Source: Candidatus Kapaibacterium sp. (GTDB taxonomy: Bacteria > Bacteroidota > Ignavibacteria > Kapaibacteriales > UBA7675). Taken from it: a stretch of DNA of 47,430 nucleotides. The notes below the pieces were generated by a model that was not told the origin of the DNA, ran no database searches, and saw only the letters and a list, made by a program, of their open reading frames with translations. This document shows, piece after piece, positions 17,506 to 25,867 of this stretch. The DNA is taken from assembly GCA_028284775.1 (NCBI GenBank), contig JANQRB010000128.1, positions 1-47,430 of the forward strand, written 5' to 3'. The position numbers and the translations under genes are program-made. Within the stretch, counting starts at the first letter, position 1, and every line of letters starts with the position of its first letter.

Positions 17506-19155
17506 TCACGCTCGACATAGTTTTGTCCGCATTCTGCCTTTAAGCCTTTGTAAACGCCATAATACCCCTAATTGCATGGTTATTTCCTGGTAACCCGTCC
17601 AAACAGCGCCTTGAAGCTTGTTACAATGCTTCAAAAGCTGTTGTGCTCCGGCGATGTTGAACAAACGGCGCAGATTGTAGCTCAAGACCATCAGGGCACA
17701 TTCGCCGCGAACCTTTGCCAAGCCTCGTGTTAACAATCTTCCGTTCTGATAGAAGGCCTTCAGCGTTCCGAAGACGTGTTCCACTATCGAACTGCGTTGG
17801 CGGGCGATCAGTCGGTTTTGCTCATACAATGCCTGATGGCGCTCGATCACATCTTCGTTCGGCAGCCGGCGTATACAACGACCCTGGCGACGGGTCGTAC
17901 ACTTTGCACGTAATCGACAGTCCCCGCAGGCCGGTGTGTGATACTGCAACAACTCTTTGCCTTTGCTTTTGTCGTAATAGCTGCCACGGTAGCTCAGGCG
18001 CGCCCCAGCCGGACAAATGTACTGATCACGCTGTTTGTCATAGATGAAATGGCGTTTCTGATACAGTCCTTTGCCCGTATGATTTGACGATTCGATCCGT
18101 GGCACATACACGGTGATCCCGTCTTGTTCACACTTTTCCAGATGAGCGACGTTAAAATAACCCGCATCCACGGTTGCTTCCAATTGCGTGACTGCCAGGT
18201 TCGCCTTGGCCTGTAGCGCCATTGGTGCCAACTGTTCCAGATCGGTTTCCTGATTGGTCACCTGATGGCCCACGATCAGTTTGTGCTTACTGTCAACGGC
18301 GATCTGGATGTTGTAGCTGACCTGATGATGGCGCGTGCCGCTGAGCTTCATCATCCGAGAATCCGCATCGCTCAGATTCATCTGCCTACAGCCTGCACGC
18401 TCTAATTCTTCCTGGCGTGAGGCTACTTCTGCTCGACGACGCTCCAGGCGCTCTATACGGTCCTGGATTGCCTCACGGCGCCGCGACACGCTCGCAAGCT
18501 GTTCTTCTGCCTTCCGGCTCCCGCCGCCGCCAGCTCCGTCGACCGGCGGCTCTTCATCGGACGCCGCAGCACTGGCCGCTTCATCGGACCAATGGGCTTC
18601 CAGACGATCCTGGTGCGCTAACTCTTCCAGGTAGGCTCGGTGGGTCTTGTCCAGATGGTCTGTCAGCTTCTGTAATTGCTTCACACTGTAATGCTTCGCT
18701 TTCGATGCCGAGGCCTTTAACTTGCTTCCATCGATCGCCACCAATGTGCCGCCAACCAGGCCCTTCTGATGACATAGCCGTACCAATTCAACACAGGTCT
18801 GTGCGAAGGGCTCCTGATTTGCTCTGCGAAAATCTGCGATCGTCTTAAAATCAGGATGTACCTGATGCAATAACCACATCACCTCGATATTGATCTTGCT
18901 TTGCTGTTCGAGTTTCCGGCTGGAGTTGATTCCGTGGTAACAACCATAGATATACAGCTTCAACAAATCTTTCGGATTATAGGGAGGACGACCGGTACGA
19001 CGGACAAGCGCATGGGTGAAGCCCAATGCTGCCATATCCAGACTCTCGACAAAATCATCGATAAAGCGTACCGGATTGTCTTTGCTGATTACATCATCCA
19101 AACAGGTTGGCAGCAAATTGTATTGATTGCGGTTTTTGCCCTCTACATATCGCAT
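17506..19155 (-). CDS. IS1182-family transposase
   Basis: 549 residues, full length for the family and uninterrupted. N-terminal DUF772-type region (NPVRFIDDFVESLD, PPYNPKDLLKLYIYGCYHG, RKLEQQSKINIEVMWLL, FKTIADFRRAN). Candidate DDE catalytic residues: Asp in LVAIDGSKLKA, Asp in ATVDAGYFNV and Glu in SSIVEHVFGTLK. Between them is a charged coiled-coil insert (RRREAIQDRIERLERR) with a glycine-rich patch. A cysteine cluster CPAGARL ... CGDCRLRAKCTTR precedes the last catalytic residue, as usual in IS1182. The start ATG lies 63 bases inside the right terminal repeat. Confidence 0.92.
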   Translation of the reverse strand: MRYVEGKNRNQYNLLPTCLDDVISKDNPVRFIDDFVESLDMAALGFTHALVRRTGRPPYNPKDLLKLYIYGCYHGINSSRKLEQQSKINIEVMWLLHQVHPDFKTIADFRRANQEPFAQTCVELVRLCHQKGLVGGTLVAIDGSKLKASASKAKHYSVKQLQKLTDHLDKTHRAYLEELAHQDRLEAHWSDEAASAAASDEEPPVDGAGGGGSRKAEEQLASVSRRREAIQDRIERLERRRAEVASRQEELERAGCRQMNLSDADSRMMKLSGTRHHQVSYNIQIAVDSKHKLIVGHQVTNQETDLEQLAPMALQAKANLAVTQLEATVDAGYFNVAHLEKCEQDGITVYVPRIESSNHTGKGLYQKRHFIYDKQRDQYICPAGARLSYRGSYYDKSKGKELLQYHTPACGDCRLRAKCTTRRQGRCIRRLPNEDVIERHQALYEQNRLIARQRSSIVEHVFGTLKAFYQNGRLLTRGLAKVRGECALMVLSYNLRRLFNIAGAQQLLKHCNKLQGAVWTGYQEITMQLGVLWRLQRLKGRMRTKLCRA

Positions 19156-19217
19156 TTCACATGCACCAATTTGTTCTACGCTGCTAATGTAAGACCTTGG
19201 TGAATCTTGTCGAAGGA

Positions 19218-19233
19218 GTTTTCACACAGCCTC
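19218..19233 (-). repeat. IS terminal inverted repeat, right
   Basis: GTTTTCACACAGCCTC, the exact reverse complement of 17462-17477. Confidence 0.85.
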
Positions 19234-19436
19234 GAGAAAGGGGAGGTTAGGAGGGGTTATGAGAATTTAAGGTCTTTCTAACTCCCCTGGCCCCTCTTTC
19301 AAAAGAGGGGGACTAGAATAAACTAAATTGAAAAAGTACTTGATTCGAATATTCATCCTGTTTGTCCTTGGTGCAACAACCATGGTTGCAGCAACAGGAA
19401 GGCCGGCTGTACTTATGATTCAACGCAACCCGAATG

Positions 19437-21284
19437 TTAACGATGCAGCAGGAGTTTGATACTGCGGCTCGAACCGTCCTCATAAACAAGTGTCAGGGTA
19501 TAAACGCCGGGCATCCAGCCGGTCGTTGCAATTGTGTCGGGCGTCTGCCCGTCAGCTTCCAAATCTGATCGATAAAGCGTTTCTCCGACAAGGTTACTGA
19601 CCCGGATACTTCGCGCCGCTTTGTTCACATCATGCAGGTTAATAAATAAGGGCTGACCCTGTTTCGCCGGATTGGGTGATACGGCGAATGACGCGGCAGC
19701 AGGCTGCTCTGCCCGGACAGCGCCGTCGCTTTGTTTATTGAGGACCGTGTTGGCGCAATCCTGTGTATTGTTGAAGGGCGGATACTGTTTATCCAAATCA
19801 CGCGCGAAGCTCTCGAGCCGGCATTCATCCGTTGAGCCGGGCGCAACATCCATTTCGCAGGGTTCCCAGTACGGCACTTCATCCAGTTCGCCGGGATTGC
19901 TTGTTACCCGCACATCCTGCACCGGATTGGAACAAGCTGTACGGCCTGTCGGAGCAATACGCAACAGGTATTCATTGTAGACGAAGTGACTGCCACCGGA
20001 GGCCAGGTAGGCATTGCCCAGACCGAAGACATAGGGCTCGTCGAGCATTCCGTCTATGTGACGCAATTCCGAGTTGTCGCCCTGCTGATAAACATTAGTA
20101 TAGCCCGGAACAGGCAAGCCGCCTGCCAGCCCGTCAACAATCATTGTAAATCCGTAGGACGAAAAATTGTCGATCGTTTCGCCCGCAATCGTAAAGAAGG
20201 GATAGGAAGGCGGGAAAACGCTCTGGTCCTGACGGTCGACCGTGTTCGTGACCGAATAGCCGATGTCGTTGCCGTTGGCGCCGGAAAGCCGAATGTCGTA
20301 GAGATTGTCCCAAAGCAGGCCGCCCGTGCTTCCGCTGAGACAGATCGCAACGACGTCGCGTCTGCCGGCCGAGCCATTCTGATGATAACCGCTGACACAA
20401 ATGTAATCATCCAATGGCGTCGGAAAGATCGAAAGCGAGAGACCGCGCAGATAACGATCCTGAATGCGATACAGCTTAACATGATTCGGCCCCCAAAGCG
20501 GGTTGCCGGTCGCGCCGTCGAGTTTCATTAGCATTATTTCGGAATTGTAAATCGTAGGAGCCTGAATGTTTTCCCGACCGGAGCCCGCCACGATCAGATT
20601 TCCGCCTTCGTCTTCGCGTATGCACCAGGCCTCGTCAGCGCCGAAGCTGCCCTGCTGGCTCGAAAAAACACGCGCCCAGATCGGAATGCCGTTGGCATCG
20701 GTTTTAATTATGTGAAACGCCGGCTGTGAGCCGAGGACCGGAAACTGGATCTTGCCAGCCATTACGATGTTGCCGGCTTCGCCCGGCTGCTGCATCTCGA
20801 TCACGCTGGTCGAGCCGCTCCAGTGAATCTGATCGAAGATGATCGGCGTGTAGTAATACGTCCAGTCAGTAAATCCGGTGGGATTGTCGACCTGCGACAA
20901 GTGAAAATGATACAGGCTGAATGTGCCGTAGTTAACATCGATGCCGGTTGTCCAGTAGATTTTGTCCGAGGAATATGACCGCGCTACCGAATGGTCCTCA
21001 CCCCAGGTCCAGTTATTGTAGAATACATTCCACAAGGGGCCGGCGCCGAATTGATCGACCTTGATCAGATGGACCCCGCCAGGATTGCCTTGCAGCTCCG
21101 GTCCTACCATGACAACACCGTCCGCCAGAATATCGGATCCATGAATGCCCGCCGTCATTGTGACGGGATTTGAATAGCTGTGCTCCCAGGTGATAGTTTG
21201 CGCGACGCCGATCTGCGTCATAACTATGCACGTCACCGCCAGGAAAACTGGCAAATGGCGGAATCGCAATGTTGAATATTGCAT
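19437..21284 (-). CDS. T9SS-sorted exported protein, beta-propeller-like
   Basis: 615 residues from ATG 21284, which has an excellent ribosome-binding site (GGAGG, 7 bases upstream). Signal peptide: RHLPVFLAVTCIVMTQIGVAQ. The body has repeated strands of the kind found in SBBP-like or PQQ-like propellers (GGVHLIKVDQFGAGPLWNVF, AFHIIKTDANGIPIWARVF, ENIQAPTIYNSEIMLMKLDG), describing a secreted repeat protein. The last ~80 residues are a T9SS type-A sorting domain (FAVSPNPAKQGQPLFINL ... WMPGVYTLTLVYEDGS). Ligand or role unknown. Its 3' end lies about 200 bases from the IS element and appears intact. Confidence 0.85.
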   Translation of the reverse strand: MQYSTLRFRHLPVFLAVTCIVMTQIGVAQTITWEHSYSNPVTMTAGIHGSDILADGVVMVGPELQGNPGGVHLIKVDQFGAGPLWNVFYNNWTWGEDHSVARSYSSDKIYWTTGIDVNYGTFSLYHFHLSQVDNPTGFTDWTYYYTPIIFDQIHWSGSTSVIEMQQPGEAGNIVMAGKIQFPVLGSQPAFHIIKTDANGIPIWARVFSSQQGSFGADEAWCIREDEGGNLIVAGSGRENIQAPTIYNSEIMLMKLDGATGNPLWGPNHVKLYRIQDRYLRGLSLSIFPTPLDDYICVSGYHQNGSAGRRDVVAICLSGSTGGLLWDNLYDIRLSGANGNDIGYSVTNTVDRQDQSVFPPSYPFFTIAGETIDNFSSYGFTMIVDGLAGGLPVPGYTNVYQQGDNSELRHIDGMLDEPYVFGLGNAYLASGGSHFVYNEYLLRIAPTGRTACSNPVQDVRVTSNPGELDEVPYWEPCEMDVAPGSTDECRLESFARDLDKQYPPFNNTQDCANTVLNKQSDGAVRAEQPAAASFAVSPNPAKQGQPLFINLHDVNKAARSIRVSNLVGETLYRSDLEADGQTPDTIATTGWMPGVYTLTLVYEDGSSRSIKLLLHR

Positions 21285-22270
21285 TGTTAACCTCCAATAA
21301 GAAAAATGAGTGCTCCATGCGGATCGAGGCAGCCGGCTGTGACCGCTGTCCACACAGGAATTGTGATTTCATGCCGTTCGTTTGTGCTGAAGCCGGTACC
21401 GACAACAGATAAACGAAAACGGACTATCCGGCAAGTCCAGCCGGACTTGCTCGAATTAAACAATGAACAACGAGCTTGGGTCGGTGTAAGGATAGCAGGC
21501 ATCGAACATTGTCGCTCCACCTCACGGGAGGGCGCTTCCTCGCAGATGCAGGAAGTAGTAGTATAAATTGTGTTAACCCGGTGCCGCAATAAGCCATAGC
21601 CTTGCGGTCTGCGTTGTGACATCCACATGTGCTTGCGAGCCTGTGGATGGACAATGCATTGTCCAGTTTGAACGGACAACTGCCCGGCAGTCGATGCTGA
21701 GAAGTGGGTGCGTGTTTGCGGATTCGATTGTTCGCTAAGGTAGAGTTTTCGACGGGTAATTACGAAACATCCGCAAAGCCTACGCGCAACTATTCCGGCT
21801 GTGAAGTCTTTCTGTTGTATCTCGCGCAAACGGATTCATGGTCTGCGCATTCAAACAGGCCCTTCACGCCGACTGTACCATCGTACTGATTGTTTTACTC
21901 CAATAGTTTTGGACATTCACAAAGTGAATTCACGCTCCCGCCTGCTGCGGCATCCTCTAATACCACAAAATCGTCCAATGGCTGAGTTGAACTTTGCAGA
22001 CAGTACGTTTAGACTTGACTCTTTCACCTTGTGAAAAAGCGCTCTCGAATACTCACAGTGACAAAGTAATCAATTGTAATGGCTTTGAATCACTCTACAT
22101 CTGACGATCACTCACAATGAAAGTAGATGTTAAAATAGCAGGCGTAAATGTACAGCATCTGAATGTAGAAGTCAAGTTAAAACTCAGGGCAAGTGTGAAA
22201 AATTACTTGTTATTTTGCTTCAGTCAAAAACCTGGACCTGCGTTCTTCCTTAGTTGTTCGCAACCATTGA
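21285..22270. other. Gene-poor kilobase with several palindromes
   Basis: I find no credible gene on either strand. Notable structures: GCAAGTCC (21431-21438) / GGACTTGC (21443-21450); ATCCACA (21621-21627) / TGTGGAT (21642-21648); the perfect 16-base palindrome GGACAATGCATTGTCC at 21649-21664; and a further GGACAA at 21674-21679. The right side is AT-richer than the neighbouring genes. It contains the promoter of the minus-strand T9SS gene. Confidence 0.5.
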
Positions 22271-22379
22271 ACATTGTCGTTTTTTGTGCCGGCTGAACTC
22301 ATGATGAGCCGGCGACGCTGGTTGATTGAGCCCTGCGAATTAACGGTACTGACACTCACGCTGGCGCCTGCACCATTGA

Positions 22380-22912
22380 ACGCTTGTAATCAAGACGGAA
22401 CAATCAATGAGCTGCTCGTATTTCTGCTGCCGGACACTGATGACGAGATTCTGAATTGTGGTGGCTATCATGAAGTTGAGGAGGATGAGCTGCTTATCGG
22501 AGAGGAACGGTATGGGTTTTGTTAACATCGGCTACGCCCTGCTTAACAACGACGATGTAGGTCTCAATCCCATGCTGGGGATCGGTCTTAGCGGGATGAG
22601 CCTGAACAACAGCAGGAATGTGGATCTGCGAAAAGAAGACATTCTGCTCGAACCCGGCAATGAGACCCGGCTCTACGTGGCTGGTCTAAAGCTGGATTTT
22701 GCTATCGGTCCGGATTTCCTGCTCTTTCGCTAGCCTGGCAAAAGCCGCGATGATGGCGGCCTTACACTGGGCCTGCGCGCCGGCTGCCACCTTGCGCTTG
22801 AATCCGACAACGGGGAATACAGCGACGACGAGGTCAATGGCCGACGGGAATCGCTGCCTCCGGCCTCCACATGTCGCTGATTCTCGGCGCTTATGGCTTT
22901 GAGGCCGATTAA
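22380..22912 (+). pseudogene. Decayed outer-membrane beta-barrel protein gene
   Basis: A continuous barrel-like protein can be read only by repairing the frame. One frame gives GFVNIGYALLNNDDVGLNP, then MLGIGLSGMSL and ETRLYVAGLKLDFAIGPDFL up to an in-frame TAG at 22731. The same frame continues after the stop with GLTLGLRAGCHLALESDNGE to ~22850. A shift then gives GLHMSLILGAYGFEAD and a TAA at 22910. Upstream, the frame that ends ...YGFC at 22525 joins to GFVN by removing one T from a TTTT run at ~22515. These pieces are typical of small Bacteroidota outer-membrane barrels. At least one nonsense and two frameshift changes are needed, so this is a pseudogene; its true start is lost. Confidence 0.6.
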
Positions 22913-23399
22913 TGAGCAAGAGCGCTACAGCCAACATCATCAGGATCACGATGTCGGGCCGAAATAGAATCGCTGTCAGCTGATTTTGAAGTTTCTCTCC
23001 TCGGTTTCAGAGGAGCGGACGCTGTGGCAGCCTGCCTACCGGCCGAGGAGAAATACTGATTACAGCGCTGAGGTCGCTGCCCAATGAAATTTGATGGATA
23101 GCGCCGAACCGACTCGTCTTGGCGCCACCATACATTCAGCAGCCGACGTCCGAGTCCTTGCTGCATTCAATTCCTCTTTCAGCCATAGGACCGTTGGCCG
23201 CCAATACTCCTCTCTAGCCGCGCCGCCCCTGTCACACTGACCTGTATTCCGGACGGATTAGCCGGCGATCAACAGCTACGCTTGCTGTCGTAACCATTGT
23301 TATACTGACCGGTCCTTCGGCCTTGGGCCGGTGGTCGCGAATGCCGCCGCCCGGCTTTCAGGTGTAACAGATCCGCAAACGCAATGTTGGTTGGGGTGC
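22913..23399. other. Intergenic region upstream of the second sigma operon
   Basis: About 490 bases without a convincing gene. It should carry the promoter of the sigma/anti-sigma/lipoprotein operon. Confidence 0.4.
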
Positions 23400-23963
23400 A
23401 TGAGGCAAGATCCAGCTTATAGTGATGCTGAGCTGTACGCGCAGCTTCGCGAGACAGAGGCGGAGTCGCAGCGGGCGTTCAAAACACTGTACGACCGCCA
23501 TGCGCATGGCGTCTATCGCTATTGTTTGCGCGTGATCGGTGATCCGGCCGGCGCCGAAGATGTCTTCCAGGAGACCTTCTTGCGGCTGCATCAGAGCGCC
23601 CGACAGAAACGCGTGATGAGCAATTTCGAAGCGTTTCTGTTTCGTATCGCCCGCAATTTGTGCCTGAACGCCCTGCAGAGTAAACATCGCCGGACTGAAG
23701 CCTTGCCGGAAGAGCCCGTGGCTGTGAGCGATTCGCCCTACGAACAGCGTGAGCTGCTCGATTTACTGCACCGGGCGCTGGATCATCTGCCGCCCGATTA
23801 TCGCGAAGCATTCATGTTACGCGAATATCAGGGAATGTCGTATCGGGACATTGCCGACGTAATCGGCGCAAGTGTCCATACGGTACGGATTCGGCTGTTC
23901 CGGGCGCGCCGCAAGCTCGACGCGCTGCTTGCGCCCTACATCGAGGATATTCCCGAACATTAA
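23400..23963 (+). CDS. ECF-type RNA polymerase sigma factor, partner of the barrel-containing anti-sigma
   Basis: 187 residues from ATG 23400 (GGGG upstream; an earlier in-frame start at 23331 adds non-conserved residues). Region 2: FKTLYDRHAHGVYRYCLRVI, GAEDVFQETFLRLHQ, NFEAFLFRIARNLCLN. Region 4: ALDHLPPDYREAFMLREYQ, MSYRDIADVIGASVHTVRI, RLFRARRKLDALL. It is followed after 29 bases by the unusual anti-sigma-like protein, and the pairing strongly suggests that protein controls it. It differs clearly in sequence from the sigma factor at 6294-6881, so the two are separate systems rather than a recent duplication. Confidence 0.93.
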   Translation: MRQDPAYSDAELYAQLRETEAESQRAFKTLYDRHAHGVYRYCLRVIGDPAGAEDVFQETFLRLHQSARQKRVMSNFEAFLFRIARNLCLNALQSKHRRTEALPEEPVAVSDSPYEQRELLDLLHRALDHLPPDYREAFMLREYQGMSYRDIADVIGASVHTVRIRLFRARRKLDALLAPYIEDIPEH

Positions 23964-23992
23964 ATTTTGTTTAACCGACTGTAACGATAACC

Positions 23993-25201
23993 ATGCCAAA
24001 CTATGCGGAGCATTCGCCTTCCGAGATGCTGCATCTGTACATCGATGGTGAAATCGACGCGATCGCGGAAATGCTGCTATTTCGGCACCTGGCCGATAAT
24101 CAGGAGCTGCGCGCCGAGATGCGTCGATTGATGCAGGTTCGCGCCGCAGTATCGAAAGATAATTCGCTGGCGCCACCGGCAGCGCTGCGCGATCGTATCC
24201 TGGAACGCGCCGGCATGGCTGACGCCGACCCGGAACGACGACGGCGTCGCGCCCTGCCGCTCTGGTTTGCCCGCAGCGGTATTGCAACCGCCCTACTGCT
24301 GACGGCTCTCGGGTCTTCCTTGCTAACCTGGTACCTGCAACCGGCGCCCGCCGGCATTGCCATCGAACGGACCGGCCACGAGACCGTGCCGCCGCAAGAG
24401 ACAGTGCCCGCTGCTGCCGTCCGCCAACTGTCCATGGAGTCCGCCGCAGCCTTGCCTGTTCTCGTGAAGACAGGCGTTCAATCGCAGGTGCAAGACGGAA
24501 CACGCCCTGTGCCTGCTGTCTCTGATTTCCAGGCGCAAAGGCGCAATCGGCAGCAATCTGCGCTAAGGCCGAAGATAGCGCCGCCGGGACTGGCGACTTC
24601 TTCCTTGCTCAGGCCGCAGCGTGACCGGGAGCCTCGCCGGGCTGATGACTCCTTCCTGAAGGCGATCGCGGCAGACCCTGTGCCGGTTCGTGCCCTCTTG
24701 GCCGGGCGCCCCTCGAAGCTGATAAGCATCGGACTGCGCGAGCGCATCAGCAGAAACTGGCCGGCTGTCAATGTTCCTTCCAACCGCGACACCTGGATGA
24801 AACACCGAAGCCTCAGTGTTTTGCTCGGGCTTGGCGAGGGGCATGCCCTGGGGCTGGAATTTGGGCAAGAACCCTTTGCTCAGATATACCATGAGTTGCG
24901 TGGCGATGTGCTGCATCGTATCGAACAGCAGCCGACTCTTTCATGGCTGGGACTGGCATATCGCTACCAGCACGACGGCCTGCCACTTCTGCCGCAATTC
25001 GATCCTTATGCCGAAATAATGCTGGGCGCTACGGACATCGGCCCTTTGCTGATGGGACGCGTGGGTATTGCCTACGCACCCGGCGGCTCCTTGAGTCTCA
25101 GTATCGACGTCGAGGGCGGCCTACTTTCATATTCTTCGGGGCAACAAACTTTAACAAGCAGACTATTGGGATTGAGCTATGGAATCAGTTACCGTTTTTA
25201 G
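23993..25201 (+). CDS. Dual-membrane-spanning anti-sigma-like protein with C-terminal beta-barrel
   Basis: 402 residues. Residues 1-55 look like an anti-sigma domain of zf-HC2 type that lost its zinc ligands (MLHLYIDGEIDAIAEMLLFR, HLADNQELRAEM). Residues 61-75 are a helix (PPAALRDRILERAG). One membrane helix lies at ~89-114 (IATALLLTALGSSLLTWYL) after a basic cluster RRRRR. About 130 low-complexity Pro/Gln/Arg-rich residues follow. From ~245 to the end is a beta-barrel-like domain: LSVLLGLGEGHALGLEFGQE, SWLGLAYRYQHDG, DPYAEIMLGATDIG, LLMGRVGIAYAPGGSLSLSI, LLGLSYGISYRF, ending in the C-terminal Phe typical of BAM substrates. This order matches the dual membrane-spanning anti-sigma (Dma) proteins described in Bacteroides. 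Barrel membership is judged from strand pattern only. Confidence 0.8.
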   Translation: MPNYAEHSPSEMLHLYIDGEIDAIAEMLLFRHLADNQELRAEMRRLMQVRAAVSKDNSLAPPAALRDRILERAGMADADPERRRRRALPLWFARSGIATALLLTALGSSLLTWYLQPAPAGIAIERTGHETVPPQETVPAAAVRQLSMESAAALPVLVKTGVQSQVQDGTRPVPAVSDFQAQRRNRQQSALRPKIAPPGLATSSLLRPQRDREPRRADDSFLKAIAADPVPVRALLAGRPSKLISIGLRERISRNWPAVNVPSNRDTWMKHRSLSVLLGLGEGHALGLEFGQEPFAQIYHELRGDVLHRIEQQPTLSWLGLAYRYQHDGLPLLPQFDPYAEIMLGATDIGPLLMGRVGIAYAPGGSLSLSIDVEGGLLSYSSGQQTLTSRLLGLSYGISYRF

Positions 25202-25841
25202 TCCGAAGTCCGGCGCGCATTCGCTTGTCCGGGTTGCAGGAATTCGGCTCTTTCTGTTCAGTCTCTGTCTGTTCTGCGCGGCTTGTTCGCAGCCGGCTGA
25301 ATTGGAGACGCCGCGACGCGAAACACCGCTGCCGGAAGATACGCCGTACAGCGAAGTGTTGCCTGCCCGTACGCTGTCCCTGGAGCTGAATCAGATACTC
25401 GATGACGACGAAATCGACCCGGAGCGCATATATCCCTGTTTAAGCTGGTCCGCCGTGCTGGAGCTGAGTGGGCACGAGACCCGGCTCAGCATCCGGGTCG
25501 CGGAATGCGAATCGGGTATCGACGATGAACTGTACTACCTCGAATATCTGAGCTTCAGCATTGATGCGCTGCTTGTCAGCGACAGCTCGCCGATTTCGCT
25601 TGGCCTGATCGGCCGGGCGGACCAGACGGAGGGCGCCACCTTTTTCGTTGTCGGCGTTGGCGACACACGGGCGCCGCGTCCTTCGATTCGCCACGCCGAC
25701 GGTAATGACAACCGCATCCGGTTAGAACTTAGCTACGATGCCGACCAGAAGCGTATCAGCGGCGACATAAAAGTCGATCTCGCGGAGCTGACGCCCTCGG
25801 CCGATTTGCGGCTCGAAGGCCGCTTGCTTATACAGTTTTAG
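25179..25841 (+). CDS. Probable lipoprotein of the second sigma module
   Basis: 220 residues; the start overlaps the end of the barrel anti-sigma gene by 23 bases in another frame, implying coupled translation. Hydrophobic signal GIRLFLFSLCLFCAAC with a likely lipidated Cys36 (the -3 position is Cys rather than Leu, so the lipobox is imperfect). The mature protein is acidic and beta-rich (SWSAVLELSGHETRLSI, YLEYLSFSIDALLVS, IRLELSYDADQKRISGDIKV) and ends in a strand RLEGRLLIQF. No family recognised. Its place in the operon suggests it senses or assists at the outer membrane; this is inference. Confidence 0.75.
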   Translation: MESVTVFSPKSGAHSLVRVAGIRLFLFSLCLFCAACSQPAELETPRRETPLPEDTPYSEVLPARTLSLELNQILDDDEIDPERIYPCLSWSAVLELSGHETRLSIRVAECESGIDDELYYLEYLSFSIDALLVSDSSPISLGLIGRADQTEGATFFVVGVGDTRAPRPSIRHADGNDNRIRLELSYDADQKRISGDIKVDLAELTPSADLRLEGRLLIQF

Positions 25842-25867
25842 GCAAAAAAATACCATCAACAATATTT

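Larger units (their letters stand above)
17462..19233 (-). mobile_element. IS1182-family insertion sequence, apparently complete
   Basis: 1772 bases bounded by a perfect 16-base inverted repeat: GAGGCTGTGTGAAAAC at 17462-17477 and its complement at 19218-19233. It contains one intact transposase gene on the minus strand. No simple short target duplication is visible at the two edges; instead the flanks are mutually complementary, meaning the element entered the loop of a hairpin. Confidence 0.85.
17448..19303. repeat. Dispersed intergenic repeat, copy A, split by the IS element
   Basis: Left arm CTCCCCTTTTTCT at 17448-17460 and right arm AGAAAGGGGAG at 19235-19245 are complementary and together would form one hairpin if the IS were removed. 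The adjoining stretch 19254-19303, read on the minus strand, matches 39901-39950 at roughly 43 of 50 positions. So the IS lies inside a copy of a non-coding repeat that occurs elsewhere in the window. Confidence 0.6.

Noticed and set aside
22274..22525. 83-codon frame as a separate gene
   Set aside because: Its end joins the following frame to give a barrel-like motif after a single-base correction, so it is treated as part of a pseudogene.
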